A stretch of DNA of 64,000 nucleotides from Rhodococcus tukisamuensis NBRC 100609 (GTDB taxonomy: Bacteria; Actinomycetota; Actinomycetes; Mycobacteriales; Mycobacteriaceae). A program made the position numbers and the translations under genes. Of the stretch, positions 28,854-38,517 are shown piece by piece; within the stretch, counting starts at the first letter, position 1; each line of letters starts with the position of its first letter. The stretch covers positions 148,821-212,820 of the forward strand of contig NZ_BCXG01000008.1 of NCBI RefSeq assembly GCF_001894985.1. Direction: 5' to 3'. Under the pieces are notes generated by a model. The model ran no database searches. It had not been told where the DNA came from and was given only the letters and a program-made list of their open reading frames with translations.

Positions 28854-30296
28854 ATGGCCGTCACCGCCGCCGCCTCGGGCGGACCCGCCGCCCCGTACGG
28901 CCTGCCCGGGCACCTCGTGGACTTCGTCGAGGCGCTGCGTCGACGCGGGATTCCCGTCGGCCCGTCGGAGACGGTGGACGCCGGTCAGGTGATGTCGGTG
29001 CTCGACCTGCTGGACCGCGAAGCCCTGCGCGAGGGCCTGGCCTGCTCGTTGCTGCGTCGGCCGACGCACCGTGCCACCTTCGACGCACTGTTCGACCTGT
29101 GGTTCCCGGCCGCGGTCGGGGTGCGCGACGGCGGCGCCGTTGACCTGCAGATTCCGCGGCGGCCCGACGGCACCGTGGATTTCGACGCGCTGCGTGAGCT
29201 CATCGCCGGGCTGCTGGCGGACGGCTCCGCGGAGTCGCTGGAACTCACCGAGAAGCTGACCGCGCAGCTGGTCGAGCAGCTCGGCCAGTACCAGTCGTCG
29301 AAGGGCCCGTCGTTCTCGGCGTACCAGGCGCTGCGGGACGTGGCACCGGAGACGCTGGTCGAGCGGATCCTCGACGGGCTGCTCGGCAACCGGGTCGAGG
29401 GCCAGCACGACGCGGGCGACTACGCCACCGAGGTGGCCCGGCGCACCGCCGCGCAGCGGGTCGCGGACTTCCGGAAGCTGGTCGAGCAGGAGACCCGGCG
29501 CCGCTCCGCCGAGCAGCTCGGCAAGGAACGGGTGGCCACCTACGGGGTGCCGCGGCTCGCCGAGGAGGTCGACTTCCTGCGGGCGTCCGACTCCGAGCTC
29601 GTCGCGCTGCGCCGCACCGTCACCCCACTCGCCCGCAAGCTCGCCAGCAGGCTGGCCGCCCGCCGCAAGCGCAGCCGTGCCGGCGCGATCGACCTGCGCA
29701 AGACGCTGCGCAAGTCGATGTCCACCGGCGGTGTCCCGATCGACCTGGTCCAGCGCAAGCCCCGGCCTGCCCGGCCGGAGCTGGTGGTGCTGTGCGACGT
29801 GTCCGGTTCGGTCGCCGGCTTCAGCAACTTCACGCTGCTACTGGTGCACGCGCTGCGCGAGCAGTTCTCCCGGGTGCGGGTGTTCGCGTTCATCGACACC
29901 ACCGACGAGGTCACCCGGTTCTTCGACGCCGGCGCCGACCTCGGCTCGGCGATGTCCCGGATGATCCGCGAGGCCGACCTGATCACGTACGACGGGCACT
30001 CGGACTACGGCAACGCGCTCGGGGTGTTCGCCGAGCGGTTCGCGCACAGCCTCACCAGCAAGTCGTCGCTGTTGATCCTGGGCGACGCGCGGAACAACTA
30101 CCGGGACCCGAACCTGACGGCGCTGACCCACCTGGCCGCGGTCGCCAAGCACACGCACTGGCTGAACCCGGAGCCGACCGGGCAGTGGGGCAGCGGCGAC
30201 TCGGCCGCGCTGGTGTACGCCGACGCGGTGACGATGCACGAGTGCCGCTCGGCGAGCCAGCTGGCCACGGTGGTCGAGCGACTGCTGCCGGTCTGA
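28854..30296 (+). CDS. VWA domain protein, CoxE-like partner of MoxR
   Basis: A 480-aa protein whose C-terminal third is a von Willebrand A domain with MIDAS motif DVSGS at residues 315-319 and a later conserved YDGHSDYGNAL block. The N-terminal half is helical and charged, and the middle is Arg-rich. The pairing with an upstream MoxR ATPase (14 nt gap) is the standard arrangement; in carboxydotrophs CoxD/CoxE act in CO dehydrogenase maturation, but no such enzyme is in this window. Mycobacterial counterpart: Rv2425c. Confidence 0.92.
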   Translation: MAVTAAASGGPAAPYGLPGHLVDFVEALRRRGIPVGPSETVDAGQVMSVLDLLDREALREGLACSLLRRPTHRATFDALFDLWFPAAVGVRDGGAVDLQIPRRPDGTVDFDALRELIAGLLADGSAESLELTEKLTAQLVEQLGQYQSSKGPSFSAYQALRDVAPETLVERILDGLLGNRVEGQHDAGDYATEVARRTAAQRVADFRKLVEQETRRRSAEQLGKERVATYGVPRLAEEVDFLRASDSELVALRRTVTPLARKLASRLAARRKRSRAGAIDLRKTLRKSMSTGGVPIDLVQRKPRPARPELVVLCDVSGSVAGFSNFTLLLVHALREQFSRVRVFAFIDTTDEVTRFFDAGADLGSAMSRMIREADLITYDGHSDYGNALGVFAERFAHSLTSKSSLLILGDARNNYRDPNLTALTHLAAVAKHTHWLNPEPTGQWGSGDSAALVYADAVTMHECRSASQLATVVERLLPV

Positions 30297-30330
30297 CCAC
30301 GCGAGCGGGAGGCGGCGACGCACCGACCAG

Positions 30331-30336
30331 TAAGCT
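30331..30336 (+). promoter_or_regulatory. -10 box just upstream of nadD
   Basis: TAAGCT lies 8 nt before the GTG at 30345, which would give a nearly leaderless nadD mRNA and supports the long form of the protein. Confidence 0.4.
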
Positions 30337-30344
30337 GGTCACTC

Positions 30345-31151
30345 GTGCAGGACGAAGTGGGTGCGACGAAGAGCGGCTCGGCGACGACGCCGCAGCCTCG
30401 TGCGGCGGAGCCGTTGTCGCCAGGTGCGGCGGAGCCGAGGCGGACCGGTGTGGCAAAGCCGAGACGGCTCGGCGTCATGGGCGGCACCTTCGACCCCATC
30501 CACCATGGACACCTCGTGGCGGCCAGTGAGGTCTCGGACCGATTCGGGCTCGACGAAGTGATCTTCGTCCCCACCGGCCAGCCCTGGCAGAAGGAGGCGC
30601 GCAGCGTCAGCCCGGCCGAGGACCGGTACCTGATGACGGTCATCGCAACCGCCTCCAACCCGGGGTTTTCCGTCAGCCGCGTCGACGTGGACCGGGAGAA
30701 GGCGACCTACACCGTCGACACCCTGCGGGACCTGCGGGCGCAGCACCCGGACGCCGAGTTGTACTTCATCACCGGTGCGGATGCGCTGGAAAACATCCTT
30801 TCCTGGCAGAATTGGGAGGAGCTGTTCCAGCTGGCGAGGTTCGTCGGCGTGTCCCGGCCCGGTTTCGAGCTCGGCATCGAGCATCTCGCCGACCACTTGG
30901 CCGATCTGCCCAAGGGTGCGCTGACGCTCGTCGAGGTGCCCGCGCTGGCGATCTCCTCGACCGAGTGCCGGCTCCGGGCCAGCGAGAACCGACCCGTCTG
31001 GTACCTGGTGCCCGACGGGGTGGTCCAGTACATCTCCAAACGCAACCTCTACCGGCCGCTCGACGCAGAGCGGCTCGACGGGGCCGTCACGGTGTCGCAA
31101 CCGGCACCGCACAAGATCCACCCCCAACCGCAGAACCTGGAGAACACTTAA
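30345..31151 (+). CDS. nadD: Nicotinate-nucleotide adenylyltransferase
   Basis: Joins nicotinate mononucleotide and ATP to make deamido-NAD. The core starts at [21 protein letters not shown] (HxGH nucleotide-binding motif) and ends with [14 protein letters not shown], the ISSTxxR motif. Two features lengthen it to 268 aa: a C-terminal polar tail after about residue 235, and an N-terminal stretch made of 8-aa repeats. The GTG at 30450 would give a conventional start (MAKPRRLG); the GTG at 30345 is favoured by a -10 box 8 nt upstream. The stop directly abuts the rsfS GTG. Confidence 0.94.
   Translation: MQDEVGATKSGSATTPQPRAAEPLSPGAAEPRRTGVAKPRRLGVMGGTFDPIHHGHLVAASEVSDRFGLDEVIFVPTGQPWQKEARSVSPAEDRYLMTVIATASNPGFSVSRVDVDREKATYTVDTLRDLRAQHPDAELYFITGADALENILSWQNWEELFQLARFVGVSRPGFELGIEHLADHLADLPKGALTLVEVPALAISSTECRLRASENRPVWYLVPDGVVQYISKRNLYRPLDAERLDGAVTVSQPAPHKIHPQPQNLENT
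30376..30471 (+). repeat. 24-nt tandem repeats at the 5' end of nadD
   Basis: GTGCGGCGGAGCCG recurs at 30400 and 30424 and, degraded, at 30448 (GTGTGGCAAAGCCG) and 30376. The unit is 24 nt, encoding 8-aa blocks such as GAAEPRRT and GVAKPRRL. It looks like tandem copying of the native gene start. Confidence 0.75.
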
Positions 31152-31583
31152 GTGAGCGCATCCGCCGAAGCCACCGAAATGTCGCGCATCGCCGCGCTGG
31201 CAGCCGACGAGAAGCTGGCCACCGAGGTGGTCGTTCTCGACGTCTCGGAGCAGCTCGTCATCACTGACTGCTTCGTCATCGCCTCGGCGTCGAACGAGCG
31301 TCAGGTCAACTCGATCGTCGACAACGTGGAGGAGAAGCTCCGCGAGGCCGGGCACAAGCCGGTCCGCAAGGAGGGCACCCGCGAGGGCCGCTGGGCGCTG
31401 CTCGACTACATCGACATGGTCGTGCACATCCAGCACAGCGACGAGCGCGAGTTCTACGGCCTCGAGCGGCTGTGGAAGGACTGCCCGGTCGTCCCCGTCG
31501 AGGGCATCGAGGCCACCCCGCGACCCGCCGTCGACGACGAGGAGAACGCGAACCTCAACGACCGCGACGAGCCCACGCAGTGA
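31152..31583 (+). CDS. rsfS: Ribosome silencing factor
   Basis: A 143-aa protein that binds L14 and keeps ribosomal subunits apart when nutrients are low. Family blocks: DVSEQLVITDCFVIASASNERQV, REGRWALLDYIDMVVHIQ and FYGLERLWKDCP. The C-terminal 25 residues are acidic and variable. Adjacent to nadD in most bacteria, as here; its stop overlaps gpgP as GTGA. Confidence 0.96.
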   Translation: MSASAEATEMSRIAALAADEKLATEVVVLDVSEQLVITDCFVIASASNERQVNSIVDNVEEKLREAGHKPVRKEGTREGRWALLDYIDMVVHIQHSDEREFYGLERLWKDCPVVPVEGIEATPRPAVDDEENANLNDRDEPTQ

Positions 31584-32248
31584 CAGCACGCCCCTCGCAC
31601 GGTGTCCCGGTCCGGCGGCTGATCCTGCTCCGCCACGGGCAGACCGAGTACAACGCCGGCGACCGGATGCAGGGTCAGCTCGACACCGACCTGTCCGAGC
31701 TGGGCCGGTTTCAGGCCAAGTCCGCGGCGCGGGCCCTGGCCGAGCGCCGGCCCGCCGAGGTCGTCTCCTCGGACCTGCGGCGCGCGCTGGACACCGCGAC
31801 CGCGCTCGCCGAGCAGTCGGGGTTGACCGTCAGCACCGACGAGCGGCTCCGCGAGACGCATCTCGGTGAGTGGCAGGGGCTGACCCACACCCAGGTCGAC
31901 GAGCGCGACCCCGGTGCCCGGGCGGCCTGGCGCGCCGACGCGCGCTGGGCCCCGCCCGGCGGCGAGAGCCGGATCGACGTCGCGCGGCGGTCCGCCCCCG
32001 TGGTCGCCGAACTGGTCGCGCAGCGCCCGGAGTGGGGCGAGGCGCCCCTCGTCCTGGTGGCGCACGGCGGACTGATCGCGGCGCTGACCGCCACGCTCCT
32101 GGACCTGCCGGTGGACCGCTGGGCCGTGCTCGGGGGCCTGGGCAACACCAGTTGGGTGCAGCTGAGCGGACACGGCGAACCCGATGCACTCGGCTGGCGG
32201 CTGGACGTTTGGAACGCGTCGGCTAACGTAGCCAGCGATGTCCTCTGA
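31580..32248 (+). CDS. gpgP: Glucosyl-3-phosphoglycerate phosphatase (histidine phosphatase family)
   Basis: A 222-aa phosphoglycerate-mutase-like phosphatase. The phosphoacceptor His is in [12 protein letters not shown] and the second His in LVAHGGLI. Position between rsfS and an SGNH acyltransferase matches M. tuberculosis Rv2419c, which dephosphorylates glucosyl-3-phosphoglycerate at the start of methylglucose lipopolysaccharide synthesis; the specific function is transferred from that synteny. The GTG start overlaps rsfS by 4 nt, and the 3' end overlaps the next gene by 11 nt. Confidence 0.88.
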   Translation: MTARPSHGVPVRRLILLRHGQTEYNAGDRMQGQLDTDLSELGRFQAKSAARALAERRPAEVVSSDLRRALDTATALAEQSGLTVSTDERLRETHLGEWQGLTHTQVDERDPGARAAWRADARWAPPGGESRIDVARRSAPVVAELVAQRPEWGEAPLVLVAHGGLIAALTATLLDLPVDRWAVLGGLGNTSWVQLSGHGEPDALGWRLDVWNASANVASDVL

Positions 32249-33068
32249 ACTAGATTCCTCGCCGGCGTCTGACGCCGCCCGCCCGGTTCTTCTGGTGCTC
32301 GCCGACTCGCTGTCGTACTTCGGGCCGAAGGGCGGGCTGCCCGCCGACCACCCACGGATCTGGCCGAACCTTGTTGCCGCCGAACTCGGGTGGGACGTGG
32401 AGCTCGTCGCCCGGATCGGCTGGACGAGCCGCGACGCCTACTGGGCGTTGATCCAGGACCCGCGGGTGTGGGCGACGGTGCCGCGCGCGGCCGCCGTGGT
32501 CTTCGCCGTCGGCGGCATGGACTCGCTGCCGTCGCCGATCCCCACCGCGCTGCGTGAGCAGATCCGGTACGTCCGGCCGCCCGCGCTGCGCCGGGTGGTC
32601 CGGTCCGGTTACCAGTGGCTGCAGCCGCGCCTCGCGCCGCTCGGCTGGCCGGTCGCGCTGCCCCCGAAGCTGAGCGTCGAGTACCTGGAGAGTTCCCGCG
32701 CCGCGCTCGAGTACATGCGACCGGAGCTGCCGGTGATCGGCGCGCTGCCGTCCGTGCACCGCAGCGACGCCTACGCGAGCGTCCACGCCGGCCGTGCCGG
32801 TGCGGTCCGGGCCCTGCAGGCGTGGGGAGCGGAGAAGCAGGTGCCGCTCGTCGACCTCGGTGAGGCGGTGCGCGAGAACGTCTTCTCCGACCGGGGCAAC
32901 CCGGACGGCATCCACTGGGGCTGGGAGGGACACGAGCGGGTGGCCGCGGCGATGCTCGCGGCGATCCGGTCGGCGATGCCCGCCGACGCGGTGCCTGCGC
33001 CTTCATCGCCGCTTCCCTCAGAGCCGCTGCCCTTCGAGCCGCTGCCCTCGGCCGACGGCGCCCGGTAG
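32238..33068 (+). CDS. octT: SGNH-hydrolase-fold octanoyltransferase (OctT-like)
   Basis: A 276-aa SGNH/GDSL-fold protein: block [11 protein letters not shown] with the nucleophile Ser, a glycine turn VGGMDSLPS, and the C-terminal catalytic pair in [12 protein letters not shown]. It is the positional counterpart of Rv2418c, the octanoyltransferase acting on early methylglucose lipopolysaccharide intermediates. The last 30 residues carry 5-aa repeats ([15 protein letters not shown]) not needed for the fold. It overlaps gpgP, and TAACGT (32224-32229) 8 nt before the ATG could drive it separately. Confidence 0.85.
   Translation: MSSELDSSPASDAARPVLLVLADSLSYFGPKGGLPADHPRIWPNLVAAELGWDVELVARIGWTSRDAYWALIQDPRVWATVPRAAAVVFAVGGMDSLPSPIPTALREQIRYVRPPALRRVVRSGYQWLQPRLAPLGWPVALPPKLSVEYLESSRAALEYMRPELPVIGALPSVHRSDAYASVHAGRAGAVRALQAWGAEKQVPLVDLGEAVRENVFSDRGNPDGIHWGWEGHERVAAAMLAAIRSAMPADAVPAPSSPLPSEPLPFEPLPSADGAR
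33003..33047 (+). repeat. Three 15-nt tandem repeats at the 3' end of octT
   Basis: Three consecutive units ending in GAGCCGCTGCCC-type sequence; the last two differ at few bases. They encode five-residue repeats near the C-terminus. Confidence 0.8.
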
Positions 33069-33074
33069 CCCGCC

Positions 33075-33947
33075 GTGCCCGTCGTCGTCGTCACCGACTC
33101 CTCGGCGTGCCTGGCGCCGGAACTGGCGCGCGCACACGGCATCCGGGTGGTGCCGATGCATCTGCTGGTGGACGGCCACGACCTGCGCGAGGGCGTGGAC
33201 GAGATGCCCGCCGACCTGTCGTCCGGCGCGGTGGTCACCACCTCGGGTGCCTCGCCCGGCGAACTCGCCGAGGCCTACGCCCGCGCGCTCGAGGACAGTG
33301 AGGGCGACGGCGTGCTGGCGGTGCACCTCTCCCGGCAGCTGTCCGGCACCTGGGAGGCCGGCCGTCAGGCCGCGCAGGCCTTCGACGGCAAGGTCCGGAT
33401 CGTCGACTCCCAGTCCACCGCAATGGGAACGGGCTACCCGGCGCTGGCCGCCGCCCGCGTCTCGCAGGCCGGAGGCGGACTCAAGGCCGTGTACCAGCGG
33501 GCCGTCGACGTGGCCAGCCGAGGCAAGGCCCTGATCATGGTGGACCGCCTCGAACAGCTGTGCCGGGGCGGGCGCATCGGCACCGCTGCGGCGCTGCTCG
33601 GGACCGCGCTGGCGGTCAAGCCGGTGCTGCACCTGGTGGACGGCAAGCTGGTGCTCAAGGAGAAGACCCGCACCATGACCAAGGCGCTGGCCCGACTCGT
33701 CGACAGCGCGGTGGACCTGGCGGCCGGGGGCGAGGCCGCGGTGGCCGTGCACCACCTGCAGGCACCCGAGCGCGCCGAGGAGGTCGCGGCGGCGCTGCAG
33801 GCCCGGATCGAGGGCATCACCGAGGTGGTGGTCGGCGAGTTCGGCATGGTGCTCGGCGCGCACGTCGGGCCCGGCGCAATCGGTGTGCTGGTGTTCCCCG
33901 GCGGTGCGGGCGCGGGGGACTGGGCCGACGTGGACGACCAGGGCTGA
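33075..33947 (+). CDS. DegV family fatty-acid-binding protein
   Basis: A 290-aa two-domain DegV protein. The lipid-head-group binding residues are suggested by VVTDSSACL near the start, VTTSGASPGE, and VHLSRQLSGTWEAG. Firmicute relatives (FakB) present fatty acids to a kinase; actinobacterial roles are less clear. Counterpart of Rv2417c. GTG start 6 nt after octT. Followed by a hairpin, with the next gene convergent. Confidence 0.92.
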   Translation: MPVVVVTDSSACLAPELARAHGIRVVPMHLLVDGHDLREGVDEMPADLSSGAVVTTSGASPGELAEAYARALEDSEGDGVLAVHLSRQLSGTWEAGRQAAQAFDGKVRIVDSQSTAMGTGYPALAAARVSQAGGGLKAVYQRAVDVASRGKALIMVDRLEQLCRGGRIGTAAALLGTALAVKPVLHLVDGKLVLKEKTRTMTKALARLVDSAVDLAAGGEAAVAVHHLQAPERAEEVAAALQARIEGITEVVVGEFGMVLGAHVGPGAIGVLVFPGGAGAGDWADVDDQG

Positions 33948-34020
33948 CTGCACAAGCGCGAAATCTGCCCGCGGTGTTGCCTCGTCGACTGGGGCGCATG
34001 AGCCCGCAGTTCTTGCTTCG

Positions 34021-34054
34021 GGCGCCGCATCCACGCTTGCGTGAATGCGGCGCC
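34021..34054. terminator. Hairpin between convergent degV and the secreted-protein gene
   Basis: Stem of 16 bp with one C/A mismatch and a 2-nt tip (GGCGCCGCATCCACGC with GCGTGAATGCGGCGCC). Likely ends transcription from both sides. No other feature in 33948-34175. Confidence 0.6.
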
Positions 34055-34175
34055 GTCACCTGGACGTCGGGCTACATCCACAGCGTGACCGCTGGGCGCA
34101 CGAGCCTCGCATCACCCATTTGAGATTCGATGCCGGGCCCCCTTCGAAGCTCGACTTCGACGTGGAGCGGTGGGG

Positions 34176-34751
34176 CTAGTTCGCGCCGGGTTCGCCTGTG
34201 GTCCCGACGGGCGCATCAGGGTCATAGGTGGGGTACTCCGTCGTGGTCCAGCAGCAGGTCGGCGTCACGTAGGCCGTCGTGGTCGGCGTCGTCGTGTACG
34301 GCGGTAGCTGCTGTTCGTTGGTACGCGGCGGAGTCCACGGCGGCGGGGACTGCGGGGCGTCGTCGGACGATCCGACGGGGCCGAGTGATCCGAAGTCGAG
34401 TGCTCCGAGCGAGCCGAGGCCGCCGGTCTCTCCGCTTCTTGTCCAGTCGCCGCAGTTCCAGGTGGTGAACATTGCGTCGGTCTTCCTGATCTCAACCCAG
34501 GGCTGCCTGCCTTCCTGGACCTGAATGAGCTTTCCAGATGCCGCCAGCTCGTACCTCTGCCACATGCAGTAGCCGACACCCGGAGCCGTGTACACGCCAG
34601 GCTTGAAGGCCTGGCCGACGAGGTAGCTGCCGTCGCCCTGGGTTGCCGGGGCCGTGGGCGATGCGCTGGCGGTGCTCATCGTGACGACGGCAGCAGCCGC
34701 GATCGCAATGCCGGCGGTTGCGAGTCCTGCGAGCCTGGTGGGTTTGTTCAT
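34176..34751 (-). CDS. Secreted protein with a conserved two-cysteine beta domain
   Basis: A 191-aa exported protein. The signal peptide (MNKPTRLAG then a long Ala/Ile/Val core) has a likely cleavage after ASA near residue 31. The mature part has DGSYLVGQAFKPGVYTAPGV, then CMWQRYE, and ends its domain with VEIRKTDAMFTTWNCGDW. This follows a pattern common in actinobacterial surface proteins, in which the two Cys probably form a disulfide. The remaining 75 residues are Gly, Pro and Thr rich with a CC pair, a wall-spanning type of tail. Function unknown. The ATG has a GGACGGGA site; an upstream open frame is not convincing. Confidence 0.8.
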   Translation of the reverse strand: MNKPTRLAGLATAGIAIAAAAVVTMSTASASPTAPATQGDGSYLVGQAFKPGVYTAPGVGYCMWQRYELAASGKLIQVQEGRQPWVEIRKTDAMFTTWNCGDWTRSGETGGLGSLGALDFGSLGPVGSSDDAPQSPPPWTPPRTNEQQLPPYTTTPTTTAYVTPTCCWTTTEYPTYDPDAPVGTTGEPGAN

Positions 34752-35151
34752 TCGTCCCGTCCTGTCTGATGCGCGGCTTTCGCCCTTCTGGGGTTGGACC
34801 CCGGCAGATCCCACCATGACGAGTGCAGGGAGCATGGCACTTCGGGAAACTGCGACGCTGACTGTGCCGAGTCCGATTGTGCGACAGGTCATTGGCGGGG
34901 CCTGCGGGACCGACCCGTCGGGCGACAGGGCCGGTAGCGCGACCATCGCTGTGACGGTTGGGCCTTCGTGTCAGGTTGCGTTTCGTGCAGCGGCTCGGAA
35001 CTTCCTGTCCTGGCCTGCGCTCTCCCGGGTCTGACCTGGGTTGACTTCTCCGGCTCGGCGATATCCACAGCCCCGCGGTCGATCCACAGGCGAGTTGTTC
35101 CTCCAGGTCGCGCCGCCGGGCCTTCGCCCGCTCGGACCTAACGTCCTAGGC
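34752..35151. other. Non-coding gap between the secreted-protein gene and comEA
   Basis: A 400-nt divergent region. Two DnaA-box-like 9-mers occur (ATATCCACA at 35061-35069, CGATCCACA at 35080-35088), and the comEA -10 box is at its right end. No convincing gene or RNA structure was found in the rest. Confidence 0.5.
35139..35144 (+). promoter_or_regulatory. -10 box for leaderless comEA transcript
   Basis: TAACGT ends 7 nt before the ATG at 35152; no RBS is present and no -35 match is evident. Confidence 0.55.
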
Positions 35152-36090
35152 ATGCGGAGCACCGACGAGGCGAGGGACCGGATCAGGCAGCGACTGGACG
35201 CGCTCACCGGCGGCGTCCCGGGGGTCCGGGCCGGCTCATCGGCCGACGGGTCGAATCCGGACGACGACGGGATGCGGCAGCCCGGCTGGCTGGAGTCAGA
35301 CGGCGCCGCGGACGAACCGCCCCGGCCACGCGCGAGGTTCGCCCCGGGCCGCGGCGGCGTGATCGCGCTCGTGGTGGTCGGTGTCGTCGCGGCCGGCGTC
35401 GGACTGGTGGGCGCCTGGCGGGACCGCCCCTCGGCGCAGGCGGTGGCCCCGCTGCCGCAGGTGCAGACCGACGGGGTGCTCGCCGCCGGGGACCCGACGG
35501 CCGGACCGGCCGCCTCGGGCCCGCCCGACCCACCGACCGCACCGGGACCGACCTCCGTGCCCGCCGCGCCCGCGGACCTGGTGGTCAGCGTGGTCGGACT
35601 GGTGCAGACGTCGGGCCTGGTCCACCTGCCCGACGGGTCCCGGATCGCGGACGCACTGGCCGCGGCGGGTGGGCCCCGCGAGGGCGCCGACCTGCTCGGG
35701 CTGAACATGGCCCAGCGCGTCGCGGACGGCGACCAGATCCTGGTCGGGGTGGCGCCCGCCGACGGCAGACCCGTCACCGCAGGCAGCGGCACGGTCCGCG
35801 CGGGCGCCGCCGGTTCCGGCGCGGCGGGCCAGGCCGGGGTGGGGGAGGCCGGGCCGGGGGCGTCCGGGGGCGGCGTCGCCGGCGGCGGTGGCCCCGGAGG
35901 GAAGGTGGACCTGAACACGGCGACGGCCGAGCAACTCGACGCGCTGCCGGGGGTGGGGCCGGTGACCGCCGCTGCAATCCTCGCCTGGCGCACGGCCAAC
36001 GGGAGGTTCACGGATGTCGAGCAACTCGGCGAGGTGGACGGCATCGGCCCGGCGCGGCTGGAGAAGCTCCGCGACCTCGTCGCCGTGTAG
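35152..36090 (+). CDS. comEA: ComEA-like DNA-binding competence protein
   Basis: A 312-aa membrane-anchored protein. A cytoplasmic polar N-terminus precedes one membrane helix (near residues 70-88). An SLBB domain follows (VSVVGLVQTSGLVHLPDGSRIADALAAAGG), then a Gly/Ala linker, and two helix-hairpin-helix motifs at the end (DLNTATAEQLDALPGVGPVTAAAILAWR and LGEVDGIGPARLEKLRDLV) that bind DNA. Homologues deliver incoming DNA to ComEC in transformation; whether this organism is competent is unknown. The start at 35152 is supported by the leaderless -10 box. Abuts comEC. Confidence 0.93.
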   Translation: MRSTDEARDRIRQRLDALTGGVPGVRAGSSADGSNPDDDGMRQPGWLESDGAADEPPRPRARFAPGRGGVIALVVVGVVAAGVGLVGAWRDRPSAQAVAPLPQVQTDGVLAAGDPTAGPAASGPPDPPTAPGPTSVPAAPADLVVSVVGLVQTSGLVHLPDGSRIADALAAAGGPREGADLLGLNMAQRVADGDQILVGVAPADGRPVTAGSGTVRAGAAGSGAAGQAGVGEAGPGASGGGVAGGGGPGGKVDLNTATAEQLDALPGVGPVTAAAILAWRTANGRFTDVEQLGEVDGIGPARLEKLRDLVAV

Positions 36091-38517
36091 ATGACCACCC
36101 CGGAGGCGCGCGCCCTGGACCTGCGGTTGCTTCCGTCGGCGCTGATGTGCTGGGCCGCAACGGTGTTCGGGATCCAGTTCGGGTGGCGGGCGGCACTGTG
36201 GCTGGCGGTCGGGATGGCCGCCGTCGCGGCGCTCGCGGCGGGGATCGGTGTCCGGGCGGGTGTTCGTGACCGTCTTCGGCGCGAGGATCCAGGCCCGGCA
36301 GGTGGCCGCGCCGCTCGGAGCGGGTCCGGTGTGCGGGTGACCGTGTCGGCGGGAATGCTCGCGGCGCTGCTGGTCGGGGCGGGCTTCGCGGTCGCGGTCG
36401 CGGCCCGGGAGCACGCGGCGGCGGCACATCCACTCGCGGCGGTCGCGGCGCGCGGCGGTCACGCCAACGTCACCCTCGCTCCCGTGGAGGACCCGCGTCC
36501 GGTGCGTTCGCCGTCCGGGGACACGGTGCTGATCCGGGCGACACTGCGCTCGATGGAGATCGGCGGCGCCGAGGTGGAGGTGGGCGGCACGGTGGTGCTG
36601 TTCGCCCCGGCGGAGGGCTGGCGCGACCTGCTGCCGCGCCAGCGGGTGCGCCTGCGCGCCGAGGTCGGCACGCCCCTGCGCCGCGACCTCACCGTCGCGG
36701 TGCTCCGGGCGGGCGGGCCGCCACGCTCGGTTGCCCAGGCGTCGTGGGCGCAGCGCGCGGCCGGGCTGGTCCGGCAGCGGTTCGCGGCCGCGTCCGCCGC
36801 GGCGCTGCCACCCGACCCGGCGGGCCTGCTGCCCGGTCTGGTGGTCGGGGACACCTCGGCGCTGCCGACGGGCGTACGCGACGACTTCACCGTCGCCGGG
36901 CTGACCCACCTGACCGCCGTGTCCGGGGCCAACGTCTCGATCCTGATCGGCGCGGTGCTGCTGGTCCTGCGGGCGCTTGCGCTGGGTCCGCGTACCTGCG
37001 TGGCCGTCGCGGCGATTGCGTTGGTGGCCTTCGTGATCGTGGCCCGGCCGTCGCCGAGCGTGCTCCGGGCCGCGATGATGGGGGCGGTGGGGCTGCTGGC
37101 CTTGGTCACCGGCAGGCGCAAGCAGGCGATGCCCGCGCTCGGCGCCGCGGTGATCGTGTTGCTCGCCGTGGCGCCGGCGCTGGCGGTGGACTTCGGGTTC
37201 GGGTTGTCGGTGGCGGCGACCGCGGCGCTGGTGCTGCTCGCGCCCGGCTGGGCGCAGGGGCTGCGGTCGCGCGGCTGGCCCCGCACGGTCGCCGAGGCGG
37301 TGGCGGTGGCGTCCGCCGCGCACGTGGTCACCGCCCCGATCGTCGCCGCGATGTCCGGCACGGTGAGCACGGTCGCGGTCCTGGCGAACCTCGCGGCGGC
37401 GCCGGTGGTGGCCTTCGTGACGGTGGTCGGCGCGCTCGCCGCCCTCGGCGCGGCGGCCTGGCCGCCGCTCGGCGAACTGGTGGCGCACGCCGCCGGCCCC
37501 CCGCTCTGGTGGCTGCTGTGGGTGGCCCGCCGCGCCGCCGCCGTCCCGGGCGCGACGGTGTCGGTGCCCTCGGGACCGGTGGGCGCTGCCGTCGTGGCCG
37601 CGGCGATGCTCGCCCTGTGGGCGGCGGTGCGGGCGCGCCGGGTCCGGTGGCTGGTGGCTGCGGCGGTGCTGGGTCTGGCGGCCGTGTGGGTGCCGGTCCG
37701 GGTGGTGTGGCCGGGCTGGCCGGTCGGCGACTGGGTGCTGGTGGCGTGCGACGTCGGGCAGGGAGACGCCTTGGTGCTGGCGGCCGGCGGCGGCGCCGCG
37801 GTGGTGGTCGACGCCGGACCCGACCCCGGCCCCGTCGCCGGGTGCCTGGACCGGCTCGGGGTGCGGGAGGTGGCGGCAGTGGTCCTCACCCACCTGCACG
37901 CCGATCACGTGGCCGGACTGCCCGGCGTGCTGCGGGGCCGCCGGGTGCAGGAGCTGGTGCTCGGACCGATGCGGTTGCCGGAGTACCGGTTCCGTCAGGT
38001 CCGCGGCCAGGCCGCGTCGGCCGGGGTGTCGGTGCGGACGGCCCGGGCGGGGGAGCAGCTGCGGGTGGGACGGCTGACGATGCGGGTGCTCGGGCCGACC
38101 CTGCCCGCGCCGCGGGACCCGGCGGACGGCGCCGACGCGGCGAACGACCAGTCCCTGGTGCTGTCGGTGGACACCGACGTGGGCCGGGTCCTGCTCACCG
38201 GGGATGTCGAGGCGGACGGCCAGCGAGACCTGCTGCGGGACGGCGCGCCGGTGCGCGCGGACGTCCTCAAGCTGCCGCACCACGGTTCGCGCACCACCAC
38301 GCCGGAGTTCCTGCGCGCGGTCGGGGCGGGTCTGGTGCTGGTCTCGGTGGGCGCCGGCAACACCTTCGGGCACCCCAATCCCGGGGTGCTCGAGGAGATC
38401 CGGCGCTCGGGCGCGACGGTGGCGCGGACCGACCTCAGCGGCGACCTCGCGGTGAGCCGGTCGGGCGGCGGGGCCACTGCCATCAGCCACCGTCGGCGTG
38501 GGACCATCGTCCGGTGA
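36091..38517 (+). CDS. comEC: ComEC/Rec2-type DNA uptake channel
   Basis: An 808-aa polytopic membrane protein. An N-terminal pair of helices and an OB-like external part are followed by the competence domain ([36 protein letters not shown]) with many helices. A C-terminal metallo-beta-lactamase domain ([22 protein letters not shown]) may degrade the non-transported strand. The ATG follows directly on the comEA stop, and the stop overlaps holA as GTGA. Same order in M. tuberculosis (Rv2415c-Rv2413c). Confidence 0.94.
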   Translation: MTTPEARALDLRLLPSALMCWAATVFGIQFGWRAALWLAVGMAAVAALAAGIGVRAGVRDRLRREDPGPAGGRAARSGSGVRVTVSAGMLAALLVGAGFAVAVAAREHAAAAHPLAAVAARGGHANVTLAPVEDPRPVRSPSGDTVLIRATLRSMEIGGAEVEVGGTVVLFAPAEGWRDLLPRQRVRLRAEVGTPLRRDLTVAVLRAGGPPRSVAQASWAQRAAGLVRQRFAAASAAALPPDPAGLLPGLVVGDTSALPTGVRDDFTVAGLTHLTAVSGANVSILIGAVLLVLRALALGPRTCVAVAAIALVAFVIVARPSPSVLRAAMMGAVGLLALVTGRRKQAMPALGAAVIVLLAVAPALAVDFGFGLSVAATAALVLLAPGWAQGLRSRGWPRTVAEAVAVASAAHVVTAPIVAAMSGTVSTVAVLANLAAAPVVAFVTVVGALAALGAAAWPPLGELVAHAAGPPLWWLLWVARRAAAVPGATVSVPSGPVGAAVVAAAMLALWAAVRARRVRWLVAAAVLGLAAVWVPVRVVWPGWPVGDWVLVACDVGQGDALVLAAGGGAAVVVDAGPDPGPVAGCLDRLGVREVAAVVLTHLHADHVAGLPGVLRGRRVQELVLGPMRLPEYRFRQVRGQAASAGVSVRTARAGEQLRVGRLTMRVLGPTLPAPRDPADGADAANDQSLVLSVDTDVGRVLLTGDVEADGQRDLLRDGAPVRADVLKLPHHGSRTTTPEFLRAVGAGLVLVSVGAGNTFGHPNPGVLEEIRRSGATVARTDLSGDLAVSRSGGGATAISHRRRGTIVR

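Noticed and set aside
35296..38490. Minus-strand open frame of more than 1000 codons opposite comEA/comEC
   Set aside because: Its composition (Arg, His, Gly, Pro rich) is typical of an antisense frame; ComEA and ComEC on the other strand are clear.
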